Shown here piece by piece: positions 1-6,100 of a stretch of DNA of 13,781 nt. The stretch lies in contig CAJMLQ010000081.1 in NCBI GenBank assembly GCA_905214265.1, positions 1 to 13,781 on the forward strand, given 5' to 3'. Origin of the DNA: an uncultured bacterium. Its GTDB lineage: Bacteria; Bacillota; Clostridia; Oscillospirales; Ruminococcaceae. Position numbers and translations under genes: made by a program. Within the stretch, counting starts at the first letter, position 1. Each line of letters begins with the position of its first letter. The notes under the pieces were generated by a model. It did not search any database and had not been told where the DNA came from. It saw nothing but the letters and a program-made list of their open reading frames with translations.

Positions 1-944
1 TGATCGTCATTTACATCGGCATGATCGGTACGATGGGCTTCAATGTCAACGCAGGCATCCTTCAGGGGCTGGGGGACAGCCGCAGTTCGCTGATCTTCCT
101 GCTGATTGCAACGGTCGTCAACATCGTGCTGGACCTGGTCTTCACCCTAACGTTTCACTGGGGCGTTTTCGGCGTAGCACTGGCGACGATCATCGCGCAG
201 CTCTGCTCCTGGCTGTTCGGCATCCGTTTCATCAACAAACACTACGACTGCGTTCACATCAGCCTGCGCCGCTTCCAGTTTGATAAGGGACTGTTTTGGG
301 AAGCCATGCGACTGGGAATTCCTGCCGGGCTCCAGCAGGCTCTCTTTTCCATCGGCATGATGCTGATGCAGGCTCTGGTTAACAGTTACGGCTCCGCCTT
401 CATCGCCGGATTCAACGGGGCAAACAAGCTGGACTCCTTCGCCTTTATGCCCATCCAGAGCTTTACCACCGCCATGACCACCTATACCGGCCAAAACATT
501 GGCGCTGGGGACCTGAAACGGGTCAAGGCCGGCACCCGGGCCGGCCTCGTGGTCTGTGTCGGCTTTTCCGTGGTGATCTCCGCCTTGCTGTTCCCCTTCA
601 GCGGAGCCATGATGCGGCTGTTCAGTTCCTCAAAGGATGTCATCGACGCGGGCGTGGCCTACCTGCACACGGTTCTCCCCTTCTACTTCCTGCTGGCTAT
701 CGTCTTCATGTACAACAGCATTCTGCGGGGAACCGGCGAAATGGTCGTGCCGATGATATCTTCCTTCCTGGCCCTTTGGCTGGCTCGCCTTCCCTCCGCC
801 TATCTGCTGGCGCACTTCTTTGGCAAGGAAACGATTTTTTATTCCTACGGCATTGGATGGTTCATCGGCGGAGTGATCTCCGCCGTGTATTACTACTCCG
901 GCCGCTGGAAAAGCAAAAGCGTCATCCGCCATACCGCGCAATAA
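1..944 (+). CDS. MATE family efflux transporter, C-terminal part (5' end outside window)
   Basis: Inner-membrane multidrug/organic-cation exporter of the MATE family, which uses a Na+ or H+ gradient. The reading frame is already open at the left edge, so about 314 residues of an expected 440-460 are present and the true start is outside the window; the ATG at 21 is internal. What remains is strongly hydrophobic with about eight membrane segments. Family-typical stretches are visible: NAGILQGLGDSRSS, VVNIVLDLVFT, GIPAGLQQALFSIG in the second half-repeat, and the YTGQNIGAGDLKRVKAG segment, followed by RGTGEMVVPM near the C-terminus. The gene ends in TAA and its last 23 bases overlap the convergent CHR gene, leaving no space for a dedicated terminator. 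Substrate cannot be told from sequence. Confidence 0.93.
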   Translation, partial: IVIYIGMIGTMGFNVNAGILQGLGDSRSSLIFLLIATVVNIVLDLVFTLTFHWGVFGVALATIIAQLCSWLFGIRFINKHYDCVHISLRRFQFDKGLFWEAMRLGIPAGLQQALFSIGMMLMQALVNSYGSAFIAGFNGANKLDSFAFMPIQSFTTAMTTYTGQNIGAGDLKRVKAGTRAGLVVCVGFSVVISALLFPFSGAMMRLFSSSKDVIDAGVAYLHTVLPFYFLLAIVFMYNSILRGTGEMVVPMISSFLALWLARLPSAYLLAHFFGKETIFYSYGIGWFIGGVISAVYYYSGRWKSKSVIRHTAQ

Positions 945-1509
945 GCGGATATGCAATCATCCCGATCATCCCTGCTTCTCCCATGATGAGCAGGGGATTT
1001 GTGTTGGTCCTTCGCAGCAAAAGCAGGCAGGCGGCGAAGAGGAAAATCGCAATCCAATCCAAATCGGAGAAAGGCAGCATCCATATACTCTCCGTAGCGC
1101 CGCTAAAAAAGGACATCAGCAAAATGGTCAGCCCCGCAGAACCGATCAGCGCTACTACCGCCGGGCGCAGGCCGCTGAGAACCCCCTGCACCGCTGAAAC
1201 ATCCCGGTATTTGAAATAAACCCATGACAGCGCCAGAACAATTACGCAGGACGGAAGAATACAGCCAAGAGTTGCCACAACCGCTCCTCGGATCCCGCCG
1301 ATCCGCATGCCCACGAAGGTTGCAGAATTGATGGCCACCGGCCCCGGCGTCATCTGGGATATGGTGATGATGTCGGAAAACTCTGCCATAGTCAGCCACT
1401 GATGCTTTTCCACCACCTGCGCCTGGATCAGCGGCATGGAGGCATAGCCGCCCCCAATGCTGAACAGCCCGACCTGCATAAAGCTCAGCAGCAGCTCCCA
1501 GTAAATCAT
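922..1509 (-). CDS. Chromate transporter family protein (CHR domain), second subunit
   Basis: Short-chain CHR-family membrane protein of 195 residues, about half the size of a full-length ChrA. Short CHR proteins are normally encoded in adjacent pairs and act together; characterised members export chromate, but many CHR proteins have no proven substrate. Visible family marks: the FSIGGGYASMPLIQ segment near residue 16 and SQMTPGPVAINSATFVG near residues 51-67, then hydrophobic helices to the C-terminus. The start is set by a GGGGGG-containing Shine-Dalgarno 5 bases upstream and by the ATGA overlap with the previous gene's stop, which indicates translational coupling. The 3' end overlaps the MATE gene by 23 bases, tail to tail. 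Confidence 0.9.
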   Translation of the reverse strand: MIYWELLLSFMQVGLFSIGGGYASMPLIQAQVVEKHQWLTMAEFSDIITISQMTPGPVAINSATFVGMRIGGIRGAVVATLGCILPSCVIVLALSWVYFKYRDVSAVQGVLSGLRPAVVALIGSAGLTILLMSFFSGATESIWMLPFSDLDWIAIFLFAACLLLLRRTNTNPLLIMGEAGMIGMIAYPLIARYGG

Positions 1510-2084
1510 GCAATCCCCCCTTTTCCGTCCTTCCGCTTTCTCCAGAGGTAGTTAACAAAACCAATCACTCCGCTGGCAAGAATAACCCAAATCACATTCA
1601 CATTAAAAAAGCAGGCTGCCGCAAACGCCGCCGCCATGGTGGCGATGGCTACCGGGTCGCGTCCCCGCACCACATCCAGCGACATCTTCATCACAACATC
1701 CACAATGACGGCGGCGACTCCCGCCCGCATACCGGTCATCAGCCCGGTAAAGTAAATGTTGTCTTTGAACGCCTGATAGAACACGGAGATCACGCTGAGC
1801 AGAATCAGCGGCGGAAGAATGGTCCCGAGGATCGTCACCAGTGCACCAATCAATCCGGCCAGCCGATAGCCCACCAGAATTGATGCGTTTACCGCGATGG
1901 GGCCTGGCGTGGATTGAGCGATGGCTGCAATGTCCAGCATTTCGTCTTCGCTGATCCAGCCGAGGTCGTCTACAAACCGCTTTTTCATCAGCGGCACAAT
2001 CACAAACCCTCCGCCTACCGTAAACGCGCTCAGGCTGAAGGTTGACCGGAACAGTGTCCAATAAAATTTTGCGTCTCGCTTCAT
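1506..2084 (-). CDS. Chromate transporter family protein (CHR domain), first subunit
   Basis: First gene of a two-gene CHR unit; 192 residues. The diagnostic segments are TVGGGFVIVPLMKKRF (about residues 22-37) and IAQSTPGPIAVNASILVGYR (about residues 54-73), equivalent to those in the partner gene, followed by several hydrophobic helices. The start ATG has a good Shine-Dalgarno (AGAGGAG, 6-base spacing). It overlaps the downstream partner by four bases (ATGA), so the two are probably made in fixed ratio and form a heteromer, as in other paired short CHR proteins. The sequence does not say whether the substrate is chromate, another oxyanion, or something else. The upstream region carries a promoter buried in a large palindrome. 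Confidence 0.9.
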   Translation of the reverse strand: MKRDAKFYWTLFRSTFSLSAFTVGGGFVIVPLMKKRFVDDLGWISEDEMLDIAAIAQSTPGPIAVNASILVGYRLAGLIGALVTILGTILPPLILLSVISVFYQAFKDNIYFTGLMTGMRAGVAAVIVDVVMKMSLDVVRGRDPVAIATMAAAFAAACFFNVNVIWVILASGVIGFVNYLWRKRKDGKGGIA

Positions 2085-2109
2085 GCAACTCCTCTTTTCC
2101 GAAAATTTC

Positions 2110-2167
2110 CAGTTTTATTATACACCGGTATCATCTATATGGAAAATACCAGTATTGAATAAAACTG
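2110..2167. repeat. 58-bp imperfect palindrome over the CHR promoter
   Basis: The dyad is centred between 2138 and 2139. The outer arms CAGTTTTATT (2110-2119) and AATAAAACTG (2158-2167) match 10 of 10; inner arms 2124-2131 (ACCGGTAT) and 2146-2153 (ATACCAGT) match 7 of 8 about the same centre. Over the whole length 23 of 29 positions pair. It encloses the -35 and -10 elements of the CHR promoter, so it is best read as an operator for a dimeric or tetrameric regulator, with a small decayed mobile repeat as an alternative. Confidence 0.6.
2117..2145 (-). promoter_or_regulatory. Promoter of the CHR gene pair
   Basis: Sigma-A-like promoter reading leftward: -35 TTTCCA (2145-2140), 17-base spacer, perfect -10 TATAAT (2122-2117). 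The start of transcription would fall near 2110, about 25 bases before the first CHR start codon. Both hexamers lie inside the 58-bp palindrome described separately. Confidence 0.6.
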
Positions 2168-2189
2168 ATAGGGTTTCTCCTATTCATAG

Positions 2190-2241
2190 CAATACCGCCT
2201 GGCAGAGGGCTTTCTGTCAGGCGGTATTGTCCTTTCTTTTT
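2190..2241 (+). terminator. Strong hairpin with T-rich tail on the plus strand
   Basis: Perfect 12-bp arms CAATACCGCCTG (2190-2201) and CAGGCGGTATTG (2218-2229), extended inward by about five more pairs including two G-U. On the plus strand it is followed by a T-rich tail ending in TTTTT; on the minus strand it is preceded by A-rich sequence but not followed by T. It lies just past the stop of the minus-strand YhhN remnant, so it probably marks the end of the rnr operon, although the tail has the orientation of a plus-strand terminator and no plus-strand gene ends here. Confidence 0.55.
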
Positions 2242-2697
2242 ACAGCAGCGCCAAACCCGTAACCAAAAGCAGCTGGGCGGCTATATAGATCCGCATCACC
2301 GCAAAATCGCCCCATAGATGCTTCCGGACAAAGAGCTCCCGCGCCAGAAGATAACCGGATACCAAAAAACAGAGTGCCCCCGCAAAGAGGCATCCTCCGC
2401 TGAAACCAGGATTCATACGCATCGCAAGAAAAGCGGAAAACCGCCGAGTCCCCCGAGGAAGCACAGCTTCCACTTCGGTGAAAGCAACAGGATATCGCCG
2501 CCCCATCCCAGCAAAATTGCGGCGACCGCCAGATCAAACATCGTCCAGGAGGCCATCCAGTAATAAACCAACAGGACCGGCATCAAAAGGACCTTGATCA
2601 CCGCACGGCTCCATGCTCCACCCCGCAGGCAGAAAAATAGATGAACGGCGGATACCGCCAAATACGCTGCCAGAGCAATTTTTGCAGCTGTATTCAT
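2240..2697 (-). pseudogene. YhhN/TMEM86-family (lysoplasmalogenase-like) membrane protein, internal deletion with frame change
   Basis: The start ATG overlaps the upstream stop (ATGA). The first frame reads 94 residues to a stop at 2413 and matches the N-terminal half of YhhN proteins: hydrophobic helices, the IKVLLMPVLL segment and GGDILLLS, then FLGGLGGF. The C-terminal half continues in another frame ending at 2240: AFLAMRMNPGF, then GALCFLVSGYLLARE and a final helix with YIAAQLLLVTG, matching the end of the family. Joined, the two parts give roughly 150 residues against about 210-220 for intact members, so about 60-70 central residues are missing and the frame changes near 2437. A simple sequencing slip would not remove that much, so a real deletion is the better reading. 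Intact relatives are integral membrane hydrolases of lysoplasmalogens or unknown lipids. Confidence 0.7.
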
Positions 2698-3446
2698 GCT
2701 GTTTCCTCCTCGCTGTCCGAACGCCGTCCACCTTCCGGAAGAAGGCGGTATAGATTCCGGCGCTCCCGCTTTCCAGCACATTCCGCAAGGCCCAGCGTCT
2801 CTAAAACCGTCAGCGCCTTTCGAGCATCGTCTACCCGCTGCCGAATCTGCTTGCCGAATTCCGCCGCCGTAAACGTCTCCGGCAGTTTTTCCGGCAGCAG
2901 CCTGCGGTAACTCTCCGGACAATCCAAGAGCCATTCTCCCAAAAAGGCCAGGGGCACCCGGTCCAGGCGCCGCTTTCTTCCCCGGGCGCGGCCGATATCA
3001 TACCGTTCCGTCTCCAATTCCACGACCCGAAGGTGGAACCGGGGATTCTCCAGAAATTCCCGCAGGGCGTACAATTCCGCCAACACATCCGACGGCCTTC
3101 CCCGGCGTGGAGACTTTCGCCGGATCACCTCGCCGGTATCCGGGTCGGTGCGGCAGATCCACTCCACCGCATACACCGGGTGAACCACTGTCACGCTGCA
3201 CACATCCAAAAAGGCCGCCAGCTTTTCCTTCAGCCGCCACAGGGCCCGGGTCTGGACTTCCATGATGCCATCTTCCCCCACGATATCCGCAACATAGCCA
3301 CCAACCGGCACCTCCTGATTCTCGGAATGAGGCTCATAAGCCGCCTTCAGCACCGCATGGACCGACTTTTCGCCCAGCGTCCCGATGCCGGAACGGCTCC
3401 GGGCAGCCGCCTGCTCCAAGGCCCGCAGAAAATCCGCCTGCTCCAC
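2694..3446 (-). CDS. Uncharacterised protein, nuclease-like N-terminus and winged-helix-like C-terminus
   Basis: A soluble, charged protein of 250 residues that I cannot assign to a named family. The N-terminal part has a pattern reminiscent of PD-(D/E)XK nucleases: E26 and H30 in GEKSVHAVLKAAYEP, then GGYVADI with D54, and the MEVQTR strand with E63 and Q65, where glutamine stands in the usual lysine place. The C-terminal part (about 190-237: FTAAEFGKQ, then DDARKALTVLETLGLAE and RNLYRLL) looks like a DNA- or RNA-binding winged helix. These are inferences from pattern only. Translation starts at GTG, seven bases after AGGAGG; an ATG two bases upstream is out of frame (ATGTG). It follows rnr after 15 bases and overlaps the YhhN remnant by ATGA, so it belongs to the rnr operon and may act in RNA metabolism. 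Confidence 0.8.
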   Translation of the reverse strand: MEQADFLRALEQAAARSRSGIGTLGEKSVHAVLKAAYEPHSENQEVPVGGYVADIVGEDGIMEVQTRALWRLKEKLAAFLDVCSVTVVHPVYAVEWICRTDPDTGEVIRRKSPRRGRPSDVLAELYALREFLENPRFHLRVVELETERYDIGRARGRKRRLDRVPLAFLGEWLLDCPESYRRLLPEKLPETFTAAEFGKQIRQRVDDARKALTVLETLGLAECAGKRERRNLYRLLPEGGRRSDSEEETA

Positions 3447-3461
3447 ATGCAGCCCTCCTGA

Positions 3462-5582
3462 TCAAAGTGTCTCTTCGGCGGTCTCTTCCAGCACAAAATC
3501 TACGTTTCCGGCGTTGACGTCGGCACCGGTGCAGCGAACCCGTACCCGGTCGCCGGTCCGGAACCGACGCCCGGTGTGGACATCTGTCAGCTGAATCGAG
3601 CCGTCGAAAAAATACTCTCCACCGGGCAGATCCTCCATCCGTACCAGACCCTCCACCGTATTGGGGAGCTCCACATACATCCCAAAGGACGTCGCCGACG
3701 AGATCATGCCGTCAAAGCACTCGCCCACCCGGCCTTTCATATACTCCGCCTTATAGCAGTCCTCGCAGTCCCGCTCCACCTGCATAGCCGTCAGTTCAGC
3801 GGCGCTGGACTGGGAAGCCGCCCGCACCGCAAATTTTCCAAACTGCTTCTGCAGCGCACGCGCTGGATCTCCCCGTACCAGTGCGCTGAGGATACGATGG
3901 ATGGCCAAATCCGGATACCGCCGGATGGGGGAGGTAAAGTGAGCGTAATCCTCCAGCGCCAGTCCGTAATGGCCCACCGGATTTTCGCTATATTTTGCCT
4001 TGGCCATGGCCCGGAGGATCAGCTGGTTGATGATCGGGGCGGTGCTCAGCCCTTTTACCTGCTCCAACAGTTCTGCCAGGGCAGCGGCAGGTACCCGGTC
4101 CTTCAGCATGGCAGCGCTGAGGCCGAGACTTTGCAAAGTCTCCCGCAGAGAAACGACCCGCTCCGGATCCGGGTACTCATGGATGCGGTAAACAAAGGGG
4201 AGTTCCAGCCGCCGGGCCAGTTTCGCCGCCGCCTCATTGGCCAGCAGCATAAACTCCTCAATGATAAGCTCCGATTCCCCGCGCTCCCGGGGCTTTACGT
4301 CTAAAATCCGGCCATTTTCGTCCAGGATCAGCTTGCTCTCGACCGACTCGATCTCCGGTGCGCCGCGCTCCCGCCGATTTTTCCGCAACAGGTCCTTGAG
4401 CTCCCGCATCAGCGGCAGGACCGGCAGGACCTCCTGGTATTTCTCCATCAGCTCCGGCGGCTCCTCCCCGGCCAGCAAGCGGTTCACCTCGCCGTACACC
4501 CCTTTGACGCGGGAGCGGATAACGGACTTGCGGAAATCATAGTCCACCAGCCGCCCAGCGGCATCCAAGGTCAGAATAGCGGAAAATGCCAGCCGGTCCT
4601 CTCCGGGGTTCAGGGAACAGATGCCGTTGGACAGTTCCTTGGGCAGCATCGGGACCACCTTGTCAGCGTAATAGATGCTGGTCCCCCGTGCAAAGGCCTC
4701 CCCGTCCAGCAGGGATCCTTGCCGCACGTAATGGGAGACGTCCGCAATGTGCACCCCTAACTCGTAGAAGCCATCGTACCGGTGCAGGCTGACTGCGTCA
4801 TCCAGATCCTTGGAGTCCGCGCCGTCGATGGTAAAAATCCGCTCGGACCGGAAATCGGCCCGCCCATCCATTTCGCGATCGGAGATCCCCCGGTGGGCAA
4901 TATTCCGCGCCTCGTCCAGCACCGCTGCCGGGAAATCCGGCGAAATACCCCTGGCCTCCAAAATCGCGCTGCAGCAGCCCGCCGCCAGATTGGCCGGGCC
5001 GAAACTCTTGAGGATCCGCACCTGGTGCTCCCGATGGTTCTCCCCGCGACGGGTGACTTCGGCCAGCACCTTGTCACCATCCGCGGCGCCCGCCGTATCG
5101 CCGGAAACCCACAGGTCGATGTTCCCCAGTTCATCCGGTCGGACAAAATTTCCCCCCGGTATTATCCGGAGGATCCCGGAAAACGGCTGCGTGTTTTCTT
5201 CCAGAATCGTCCGGACCTCCCCGTCCGGAAGCTCGCCTCGCCCGGGAGACAGCCGCAGCAGTACCCGGTCTCCGGCCATAGCACCCTTCAGACGGCTTCC
5301 CAGCACAAAAACCTCGCCGCCTTCCGGCACCAGTTCTGCAAAGGCATAGGTACGGTTCAGCCGCTTGATCACCGCCGGGCGCAGCCCCTTCGCTTCGGCG
5401 GACAGCAGCCGCTTTTTCTTTTCCAGGACAAGGCCGTCCCGGCGGCACTGCTCCAGTGCGCCGCGGAATTCCTTGCTTTCTTCCTTTTTTACCTTGCATT
5501 TTCCGGCAAGTTCTTTAAAAGTCAAGCCCTTTTTTCCGGCCTTCTCCAGAGCCAGCTGGATCCGCTTCCTCCATTTTTCCAT
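3462..5582 (-). CDS. rnr: Ribonuclease R (3'-5' exoribonuclease)
   Basis: Processive 3'-5' exoribonuclease of the RNase II/R family, degrading structured RNA, mRNA and rRNA fragments in the cytoplasm. The 706-residue product has the family order: N-terminal winged helix (about 1-65), cold-shock/OB domains, RNB catalytic domain and a C-terminal S1 domain (about 615-700). The metal-binding aspartates are present with the canonical +6/+8/+9 spacing at D253, D259, D261 and D262 in FTIDGADSKDLDDA, followed by ELGVHIADVSHYV and the HFTSPIRRYPDL segment. I chose the second ATG (5582) because it has the Shine-Dalgarno AAAGGGA at good distance; the ATG at 5603 sits directly after a U6 run and lacks one. 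No promoter is evident between secG and this gene, only a long hairpin. Confidence 0.97.
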   Translation of the reverse strand: MEKWRKRIQLALEKAGKKGLTFKELAGKCKVKKEESKEFRGALEQCRRDGLVLEKKKRLLSAEAKGLRPAVIKRLNRTYAFAELVPEGGEVFVLGSRLKGAMAGDRVLLRLSPGRGELPDGEVRTILEENTQPFSGILRIIPGGNFVRPDELGNIDLWVSGDTAGAADGDKVLAEVTRRGENHREHQVRILKSFGPANLAAGCCSAILEARGISPDFPAAVLDEARNIAHRGISDREMDGRADFRSERIFTIDGADSKDLDDAVSLHRYDGFYELGVHIADVSHYVRQGSLLDGEAFARGTSIYYADKVVPMLPKELSNGICSLNPGEDRLAFSAILTLDAAGRLVDYDFRKSVIRSRVKGVYGEVNRLLAGEEPPELMEKYQEVLPVLPLMRELKDLLRKNRRERGAPEIESVESKLILDENGRILDVKPRERGESELIIEEFMLLANEAAAKLARRLELPFVYRIHEYPDPERVVSLRETLQSLGLSAAMLKDRVPAAALAELLEQVKGLSTAPIINQLILRAMAKAKYSENPVGHYGLALEDYAHFTSPIRRYPDLAIHRILSALVRGDPARALQKQFGKFAVRAASQSSAAELTAMQVERDCEDCYKAEYMKGRVGECFDGMISSATSFGMYVELPNTVEGLVRMEDLPGGEYFFDGSIQLTDVHTGRRFRTGDRVRVRCTGADVNAGNVDFVLEETAEETL

Positions 5583-5604
5583 TTCGTTCCCTTTCCAATT
5601 CATG

Positions 5605-5690
5605 AAAAAAGGGCCGTCCCGATCACGCCAACGCAGCGCTGTGCAGATTCCGCACAGATGGGCCGCGTTTCCGTCCGATCAAGACAGCCC
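5605..5690 (-). terminator. Long nested RNA hairpin with U6 tail between secG and rnr (terminator or attenuator)
   Basis: Read on the minus strand, 5690-5677 (GGGCTGTCTTGATC) pairs with 5624-5611 (GATCGGGACGGCCC) over 14 positions, three of them G-U. Inside, 5669-5662 (AACGCGGC) pairs with 5637-5630 (GCTGCGTT) over 8 positions, and 5657-5652 (CTGTGC) with 5644-5639 (GCACAG) over 6, with a 7-base loop. Six U residues follow directly (5610-5605), just before rnr's ribosome-binding site. The G-U pairs would be C-A mismatches on the plus strand, so the structure is specific to the minus-strand RNA. It could end secG transcripts or control read-through into rnr. Confidence 0.65.
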
Positions 5691-5708
5691 CACATCACTT
5701 TTCCCGTC

Positions 5709-5960
5709 TTACTTGATGTAAACGGTAAACACGCTAACCAGAAGCGTCACCACAAAGAACGCGATGGCCGCGTATTTTGTGATCTTTGCCAGCATAGCGT
5801 CCAGCGTCCGGCCGGAGTTCTTCCCCAGATAGGAATCGCTGATCCCGCCGGTGATCGACTGTGCGCCGTTGTCCTTGCTCTCCTGGAGCATAACCAGCAC
5901 AATCAGAATAATGCAGGCGATCAGCAGGATCGAGCCGCCAATAATCTCAAACACATTCAT
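5709..5960 (-). CDS. secG: Preprotein translocase subunit SecG
   Basis: Small auxiliary subunit of the SecYEG protein-export channel in the cytoplasmic membrane. The 83-residue length is normal for SecG. Two hydrophobic membrane helices are visible at about residues 6-25 and 62-81, joined by the conserved loop with VMLQESKDNG and the segment GGISDSYLGKNSGRTLDAML. The ATG is preceded by GGAGGG with a rather long 10-base spacing. It has its own strong promoter upstream (6041-6069) and is followed by a large hairpin before rnr; secG-rnr adjacency is common in Firmicutes. Confidence 0.96.
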   Translation of the reverse strand: MNVFEIIGGSILLIACIILIVLVMLQESKDNGAQSITGGISDSYLGKNSGRTLDAMLAKITKYAAIAFFVVTLLVSVFTVYIK

Positions 5961-6004
5961 CTTTCTTTGACCCTCCGCAGTTTTAATACGTTTATTCGTT
6001 CCAA

Positions 6005-6069
6005 TGCCTGTTTATAGTCAGGCAGACGATTCGCGTTTATAGTATACCATATTTTGAGGCCTTGTGCAA
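6005..6069 (-). promoter_or_regulatory. Promoter and leader of secG
   Basis: Reading leftward: -35 TTGCAC (6069-6064), exactly 17 bases, -10 TATACT (6046-6041), giving a start near 6034 and a leader of about 74 bases. The leader contains a small hairpin, TGCCTG (6024-6019) with CAGGCA (6010-6005) and an 8-base loop. The -35 lies only about 30 bases past the stop of the upstream permease gene. Confidence 0.7.
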
Positions 6070-6100
6070 GGGGCCTGACGAAAAAAATGCATTTCAAAGG

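Noticed and set aside
5583..5603. Upstream ATG for RNase R at 5603
   Set aside because: It directly follows the U6 tract with no ribosome site, whereas the ATG at 5582 has AAAGGGA at a suitable distance.
4782..6017. 411-codon open frame on the plus strand, antisense to rnr and secG
   Set aside because: It mirrors the codon bias of rnr on the other strand, crosses the secG promoter, has no ribosome site and its product resembles no protein family.
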